Origin: CAIYXV01 sp035506255
GTDB lineage: Bacteria > Margulisbacteria > WOR-1 > XYC2-FULL-46-14 > WPAF01
Reading direction: 5' to 3'
DNA: 20,276 bases
Assembly: GCA_035506255.1 (NCBI GenBank)
Contig: DATJPS010000070.1
Location: forward strand, 1 to 20,276
Part shown: positions 16,733-20,276 of the stretch, piece by piece
Position numbering within the stretch: the stretch's first letter is position 1
Layout: each line of letters opens with the position of its first letter
The notes under the pieces: generated by a model
The model's database searches: none
Told to the model about the DNA's origin: nothing
The model's input: the letters and a program-made list of their open reading frames with translations, nothing else
Position numbers and translations under genes: made by a program

Positions 16733-17119
16733 ATGGATAGAAAAGGTTTTACCCTCATTGAACTGGTAATGGTGATCGTGATCCTCGGCATCCTGGCCGC
16801 GATGGTGCTACCGAGGTTCGTCGATCTTTCTTCACAGGCCAGAGTTTCGGCCACTAAGGGCGCGTTGGGAGCGATCCGCTCCACCATTTCCATCACCTAT
16901 GCCAGCCGCGCGGTCTACGGGATATCGCCCCTCACCCCGCCCACCGTCGACGCCACCATGTTCCAGGACAGCCAGATCCCGATCGACCCGATAAGCAACG
17001 TGCGCACCGTCACCGTTTCGGCCGGCGCCGTTCCGGCCACTGCGTCCGCGGGCGGTTGGTGGTACGATTCGGGCACCGGCCGGGTCTGGGTCAACAACAG
17101 CCAGTACACTACCTGGTAG
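16733..17119 (+). CDS. type IV pilin-like / pseudopilin protein
   Basis: The 128-aa protein has a class III prepilin leader, MDRKG followed by FTLIELVMVIVILGILAAMVLPRFVDL. A prepilin peptidase should cut after G5 and leave F1 and the conserved E5 in the mature pilin. The single N-terminal hydrophobic helix is followed by a small globular domain ending in GGWWYDSGTGRVWVNNSQYTTW, a tail common in type II secretion and type IV pseudopilins. The start is fixed at ATG 16733 by AAAAGGAG (16716-16723) nine bases upstream; the longer open frame has no pilin leader. It has its own promoter, and no assembly genes (ATPase, PilC, secretin, PilD) are nearby. Confidence 0.88.
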   Translation: MDRKGFTLIELVMVIVILGILAAMVLPRFVDLSSQARVSATKGALGAIRSTISITYASRAVYGISPLTPPTVDATMFQDSQIPIDPISNVRTVTVSAGAVPATASAGGWWYDSGTGRVWVNNSQYTTW

Positions 17120-17153
17120 CCGCGAACTGTTCCGCAGCGGTCCCCGCTCCGGG

Positions 17154-17182
17154 TTTACATTGCCCATCGCTCCCTATATAAT
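17154..17182 (+). promoter_or_regulatory. radical SAM gene promoter, predicted leaderless
   Basis: TTTACA (17154-17159), exactly 17 bases, then a perfect TATAAT (17177-17182). Six bases, CAGCCC, separate it from the ATG at 17189, placing the expected start point on the A of the start codon. No Shine-Dalgarno is present. This is the clearest leaderless candidate in the window. Confidence 0.75.
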
Positions 17183-17188
17183 CAGCCC

Positions 17189-18577
17189 ATGACCGACATC
17201 GTTTTCCTGCATATGCCCAAAAAGGTCGGGGCGTACCGCGAGATCATGAAGATGCCGCTCGGCCTCACCGCGCTGGCCGATCTGCTGGAAAAGAACGGCT
17301 TCTCCGCCAGGATATTCCACGAATCGATCGAACAAAAGGCCGATCCCGGCTTTGATCCCGTAAAGCTGGCGCGGAAAGAAAAAGCGAAATTGGTCGCGCT
17401 CACGCTCCACTGGCATCCGCAGTCATACCGCGTCATCGAGACCGCTAGAAGCATCAAAGTGGCGGACCCCGACCGCGCGGTGGTGCTCGGAGGGCTGACC
17501 GCCTCCCTCTTTGCCGACGAGATCGTTTCGACCTTCAAAGAAATAGATTACGTCGTAAGAGGCGACGCCGAGATTCCGCTGCTGGAACTGGCCAGAGGCG
17601 ATAAGCCGAAAAAAGATATTCCCAACCTTACCTGGCGCGACGGGGAAAGAACGGTCAGCAATCCCCTCTCCTATTCCGCCGGCCGGGAAATGCTCGATTC
17701 GCTCGTTTATTCCCGCCTCGACCTGATCGCCCATCATGAAATGTACCTGCGGCTGTTCGACCACGAGCAGGACCTTGATCTGATGACCAGGGAAAAACTG
17801 ATGGCCTCGCGCCCGTTCGCTTACTATAACGCCGGGCGCGGCTGTCCGGTGAACTGCTCGTTCTGCGGGGGGTCCAATTCCACCCAGTGCGCGACGAGCA
17901 AACGGGACAAATATCTTTTCATCTCCATTCCCAGCGTTATCCGCGACCTCAAAGGCTTCGCGGCGCACGGTGCGGAATACCTCTATACCAGTTTTGATCC
18001 CGATCCCAGGAACGACCATTACCTCAAGCTGTTCGAACAGGTCCGGCGCGAAGGAATAAAGCTCAACTGTTATTTTGAATGCTGGGACCTCCCGACCGAC
18101 CGGTTCATCAACGATTTCGGAAAGACCTTCGGCGAAGGATCGTGCCTTATCTTTTCCCCCGATGCCGGATCGGAAAAGGTCCGCCGGCTGAACAAGGGAT
18201 TCAGTTATTCGAACGCGGAGCTGATGGCAAAGCTGGACCGCGTCAAAAAGAACGGGATCAAGGCGGAAGCTTACTTCACGCTCGGCCTGCCGTTCGAGAC
18301 CGGGGACGACCTTAAAGAGACCGAAGATCTGATGGCGGAACTGAAGAGAAATCACGGCGATACAAGGGTCCGCTTCATGCCGATGGAGCTCGATCCCGGC
18401 TCGCCCATCTGGTTCGACGAAAAGAAGTACGGAGCAACCTCGTTCCGGAAGAACTTCAAGGACCTCTACGAAGCGCACCGCAAGGCCCCGTCACTGGGAT
18501 ACCGGACCGACGCTTTTTCCGAAGAGGAGATCATCAATAAATACCGTGAGATGTCGGACCGCCTGAAAAAAGTGTAG
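17189..18577 (+). CDS. B12-binding-domain radical SAM protein
   Basis: The 462-aa protein has a Rossmann-like N-terminal domain of the cobalamin-binding type (about 1-140, with LVALTLHW, AVVLGGLTASLFADEI and IDYVVRGDAEIPLLEL). A radical SAM core (about 208-400) follows. Its cluster motif is GRGCPVNCSFCGGS (216-229; C219, C223, C226), the CxxxCxxC that binds a [4Fe-4S] cluster and S-adenosylmethionine. YFTLGLPFETGDD and the RRLNKG turn are usual for class B-type enzymes. A base-off DxHxxG motif is not visible in the N-terminal domain, so cobalamin use is unproven. It stands alone with its own promoter, and no partner suggests a substrate. Methylation or another C-H chemistry is possible. Confidence 0.85.
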   Translation: MTDIVFLHMPKKVGAYREIMKMPLGLTALADLLEKNGFSARIFHESIEQKADPGFDPVKLARKEKAKLVALTLHWHPQSYRVIETARSIKVADPDRAVVLGGLTASLFADEIVSTFKEIDYVVRGDAEIPLLELARGDKPKKDIPNLTWRDGERTVSNPLSYSAGREMLDSLVYSRLDLIAHHEMYLRLFDHEQDLDLMTREKLMASRPFAYYNAGRGCPVNCSFCGGSNSTQCATSKRDKYLFISIPSVIRDLKGFAAHGAEYLYTSFDPDPRNDHYLKLFEQVRREGIKLNCYFECWDLPTDRFINDFGKTFGEGSCLIFSPDAGSEKVRRLNKGFSYSNAELMAKLDRVKKNGIKAEAYFTLGLPFETGDDLKETEDLMAELKRNHGDTRVRFMPMELDPGSPIWFDEKKYGATSFRKNFKDLYEAHRKAPSLGYRTDAFSEEEIINKYREMSDRLKKV

Positions 18578-18583
18578 TATAAT
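18578..18583 (+). promoter_or_regulatory. M48 protease -10 box, predicted leaderless
   Basis: A perfect TATAAT begins at the base after the radical SAM stop codon, and six bases (TACCGC) separate it from the ATG at 18590. The -35 region inside the upstream gene (around 18554-18560) is poor. No Shine-Dalgarno is present. Confidence 0.55.
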
Positions 18584-18589
18584 TACCGC

Positions 18590-19417
18590 ATGAAAAAATC
18601 ATTCATCGCCGCCTTATCCCTGATCGCAATCGTTTCCCTGACGATCTTTTCCGGCTGCCAGCAGGTGCCGCTGACCGGCCGGCAGCAGCTGCTGCTGGTC
18701 TCCGACGCCGACGCGCTGGCGATCGGCAAACAGCAGTACGACGATACGATCTCCAAATCCAAGCTGAGCATGGACCCCGCCGCCAAAGCGATGACGCTGC
18801 GCGTGGGGACGCGGCTGGCGAACGCGGTGGACACATTTATAAAGGACAATAAGCTCGGTTCCTCGGTCCCCGCTTTCAATTGGGAATTCAACGTGATCGA
18901 CGACCCGAAGACGGTCAACGCCTTCTGCCTGCCGGGCGGCAAGATCGCGGTCTATACGGGGATATTGCCGGTGGCGAAGAACGACAGCGGGCTGGCGGTG
19001 GTGCTGGCGCACGAGATCGCCCACGCGGTGGCCAAGCACGGGGCGGAGCGGCTGAGCCAGCTGCTGCTCGCCAATTACGGCAGCGTGACGCTGGCCGACG
19101 CGATGAAGAGCGAGCCGAAGCAGACGCAGGACCTGTTGACCCTGGCCTACGGCGTCGGCGCTAACGTCGGGATACTGCTGCCGTACAACCGGCTGCAGGA
19201 AAGCGAAGCGGACCATATCGGGCTGATACTGATGGCGCGCGCGGGCTATGATCCGCGCGAGGCTTTGAGCTTCTGGCAGAGGATGGAAGCGATCGAGTCC
19301 GGCTCCACGCCCGAATTCCTATCAACCCACCCCATCACTTCGGAAAGGATCGCGGCGATCCAGAATGAGCTGCCGGAAGCGCTGAAGTATTACAAACCGG
19401 TGAAGGATACGAAATAA
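18590..19417 (+). CDS. M48 family metalloprotease, lipoprotein
   Basis: The 275-aa protein starts with a lipoprotein signal peptide (MKKSFIAALSLIAIVSLTIFSGC), so C23 should be lipidated and the protein held on the periplasmic side of a membrane. The zinc protease motif HEIAH lies at 141-145, with a downstream ESEADHIG block (204-211, E204 the likely third zinc ligand). Other M48 signatures are NAFCLPGGKIAVYTGIL (110-126) and a C-terminal STHPITSERIAAI. Size and layout fit the LoiP/YggG-type quality-control proteases of Gram-negative bacteria. TPR repeats as in BepA are absent. It has its own -10 box; read-through from the radical SAM gene is also possible. Confidence 0.92.
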   Translation: MKKSFIAALSLIAIVSLTIFSGCQQVPLTGRQQLLLVSDADALAIGKQQYDDTISKSKLSMDPAAKAMTLRVGTRLANAVDTFIKDNKLGSSVPAFNWEFNVIDDPKTVNAFCLPGGKIAVYTGILPVAKNDSGLAVVLAHEIAHAVAKHGAERLSQLLLANYGSVTLADAMKSEPKQTQDLLTLAYGVGANVGILLPYNRLQESEADHIGLILMARAGYDPREALSFWQRMEAIESGSTPEFLSTHPITSERIAAIQNELPEALKYYKPVKDTK

Positions 19418-19460
19418 AAACACCCTGCCGCAGGACTATATGGTCACGACAGCAGGGTGT
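19411..19460 (-). terminator. Rho-independent terminator of the small secreted-protein gene
   Basis: A 9-bp perfect stem (ACACCCTGC at 19420-19428 and GCAGGGTGT at 19452-19460) with a 23-base loop. On the minus strand it is followed by TTTTATTTC, starting about 13 bases after the stop at 19473. On the plus strand the stem comes just after the M48 stop but has no T-run, so it may only partly serve that gene. Confidence 0.7.
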
Positions 19461-19472
19461 GCAGGAAAATAA

Positions 19473-19769
19473 TTATTTACCCGGATTCGCGTTCGCGTAA
19501 GCGAAAGCCTGATTGATCTCATCCATCGCCGTCTTGACGGCCGCCATCGCTTTTACACGATGTCCACCGTAATCGGTCGCAGCCAGGTCCAGCTGCTTTT
19601 GGGCATCAACCAACTTCGCCATGGCGGCGTTCATGTGGGGACGCGCGGAGACCATGGTGACGGTCTTGGTAACTACCGTTTTGGTAACCACCACTTTTGC
19701 AGCGAATGACGGCGCCGCGATAGCAAACGCGACCGCCGCGATCAGCATTAATGCAAAGACTTTTTTCAT
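19473..19769 (-). CDS. small secreted helical protein, unknown function
   Basis: The 98-aa precursor has a clear Sec signal peptide (MKKVFALMLIAAVAFAIAAPSFA), probably cut near residue 23/24. A short repeat-like segment VVVTKTVVTKTV (26-37) follows, then a helical region (about 45-95). This reads AMAKLVDAQKQLDLAATDYGGHRVKAMAAVKTAMDEINQAF, which looks like a two-helix hairpin with a DYGGHR turn (66-71). I have an impression of similar DYGGHR small secreted proteins elsewhere but cannot name a family. There are no cysteines. It has its own AT-rich promoter, a G-rich ribosome site (GGGGGTGATC, ending five bases before the ATG) and a strong terminator, so it is a stand-alone and possibly well-expressed gene. 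Confidence 0.85.
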   Translation of the reverse strand: MKKVFALMLIAAVAFAIAAPSFAAKVVVTKTVVTKTVTMVSARPHMNAAMAKLVDAQKQLDLAATDYGGHRVKAMAAVKTAMDEINQAFAYANANPGK

Positions 19770-19806
19770 TCTCGATCACCCCCATTGCCAAAAGCAAGGC
19801 TGTATA

Positions 19807-19812
19807 ATTATA
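19807..19812 (-). promoter_or_regulatory. -10 box of the small secreted-protein gene
   Basis: On the minus strand TATAAT lies about 38 bases before the ATG, leaving a leader of about 30 bases with a G-rich ribosome site. The upstream 50 bases are almost pure A/T, as in UP elements, but no clear -35 is seen. It is palindromic with a plus-strand TATAAT at 19803-19808. Confidence 0.5.
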
Positions 19813-19903
19813 CAATAAATAAAATTAGAAAATAATTAATATTTAATTAATATTTATTAGATTTTCACTTTGATGAGGCCGGCTCCACATCAGGGCCATT
19901 TGT

Positions 19904-19932
19904 TTGATAATAGCTTTCTTTTCTGATAAAAT
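19904..19932 (+). promoter_or_regulatory. tRNA-Tyr promoter
   Basis: TTGATA (19904-19909), exactly 17 bases, then an extended -10 (TGA with TAAAAT at 19927-19932). The expected start near 19939 is about 12 bases before the mature tRNA. Confidence 0.7.
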
Positions 19933-19950
19933 TAGCAGGTTGACCCGGAT

Positions 19951-20033
19951 GGAGAGGTAGCGAAGTGGTCAAACGCATCTGACTGTAAATCAGACGGCTT
20001 ACGCCTTCGAAGGTTCAAATCCTTCCCTCTCCA
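19951..20033 (+). tRNA. tRNA-Tyr (anticodon GTA)
   Basis: An 83-base class II tRNA. The acceptor GGAGAGG pairs with CCTCTCC and is followed by discriminator A (20033). The anticodon stem is TCTGA/TCAGA with loop CTGTAAA, giving anticodon GTA at 19985-19987. A long variable arm (19995-20008, GGC/GCC stem) is expected for bacterial tRNA-Tyr. The T arm is GAAGG-TTCAAAT-CCTTC. The 3' CCA is not encoded and must be added after transcription. Confidence 0.97.
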
Positions 20034-20048
20034 TATTTGAAAGCAGAA

Positions 20049-20103
20049 AGCCGACAGCAGAAAGCTGTAAGCTGACAAAATAATCTGCTTTCCGCTTACG
20101 GCT
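20049..20103. repeat. imperfect inverted repeat downstream of tRNA-Tyr
   Basis: Two 17-base arms (20049-20065 and 20087-20103) match as reverse complements at 14 of 17 positions. The left side also holds two direct copies of AGCAGAAAGC. This may be a degenerate intergenic repeat or a structured tRNA trailer. The rest of 20034-20154 shows no gene. Confidence 0.45.
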
Positions 20104-20154
20104 CACCTCTCACTGTTTTCCAGTTCTGCCCCAGCCGGGCAGGCCGAATCCTTA

Positions 20155-20276
20155 CTACTCCAGTGTATTTTCACAACGAACAATTTCTTTGATTATATCC
20201 AACGCATTCATGGGCGCCTCACTAATTAATAGAAAGATTGGGCTCGCATTAATTGGAGTGGAGCGCAAGGTATGCG
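20155..20276 (-). CDS. possible C-terminal end of a minus-strand gene (partial)
   Basis: A minus-strand frame is open from the window edge to a TAG at 20155-20157 and gives about 39 residues (HTLRSTPINASPIFLLISEAPMNALDIIKEIVRCENTLE). It reads like ordinary protein, but base use is more AT-rich than most neighbours and nothing is recognisable. It could equally be a short gene starting at the internal ATG (20209-20211), or chance. Confidence 0.3.
   Translation of the reverse strand, partial: HTLRSTPINASPIFLLISEAPMNALDIIKEIVRCENTLE

Overview
The window is a compact, gene-dense bacterial chromosome segment. It is GC-rich in genes and AT-rich in promoters, and most genes overlap or nearly touch. 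It starts inside a 16S rRNA gene read on the minus strand and ends just past a tRNA-Tyr gene. Two things point to a diderm with an outer membrane: an LptF/LptG-type lipopolysaccharide exporter subunit and an ArnT/PMT-like lipid-linked sugar transferase. The 16S has single-base mismatches to three widely used primers. With the mixed gene content this suggests an uncultivated candidate lineage (for example Margulisbacteria/Saganbacteria-like), but I cannot place it from sequence alone.

Layout. 1-1437 (minus): 16S rRNA, lacking its 3' end, with a ~215-nt structured leader and a promoter at 1661-1690. 1772-7193 (plus): holB, ricT, HIT hydrolase, rpsU, lptF/G and a large TPR protein, mostly overlapping. 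7190-10295 (minus): coaX, lysS, metF, an overlapping cofactor/translation operon whose last stop codon overlaps that of the TPR gene. 10333-10685 (plus): a possible 20-codon ORF and a small membrane protein. 10688-11092: a gene-free ~400-bp block of nested inverted repeats with hairpin ends, possibly a MITE-like element. 11093-16570 (minus): seven tightly packed genes, sixA, maf, flavin-reductase-like, glycosyltransferase, DUF1189-like, bioY and rluD. 16733-19417 (plus): an orphan type IV pilin-like gene, a B12-type radical SAM protein and an M48 lipoprotein protease, each with its own promoter. 19473-19769 (minus): a small secreted protein with its own promoter and terminator. 19951-20033 (plus): tRNA-Tyr. 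20034-20276: a repeat and the possible tail of a minus-strand gene.

How the genes work together. The holB-ricT pair resembles the order in Bacillus (replication clamp-loader subunit beside a [4Fe-4S] RNA-maturation factor). lptF/G and the TPR gene are translationally coupled and may act together at the envelope. bioY implies biotin uptake, and metF, lysS and coaX supply C1-folate, charged tRNA-Lys and CoA.

The main unusual signal is regulatory. Several lead genes (holB, the radical SAM gene, the M48 gene, and probably sixA and coaX) have a -10 hexamer ending 5-6 bases before the start codon and no Shine-Dalgarno. That geometry predicts leaderless mRNAs. Other genes (rpsU, bioY, the DUF1189-like gene, the pilin) have good Shine-Dalgarno sites. 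I found no CRISPR array, transposase, phage gene or recognisable defence system. Apart from the regulatory signal and the repeat block, this is ordinary housekeeping DNA.
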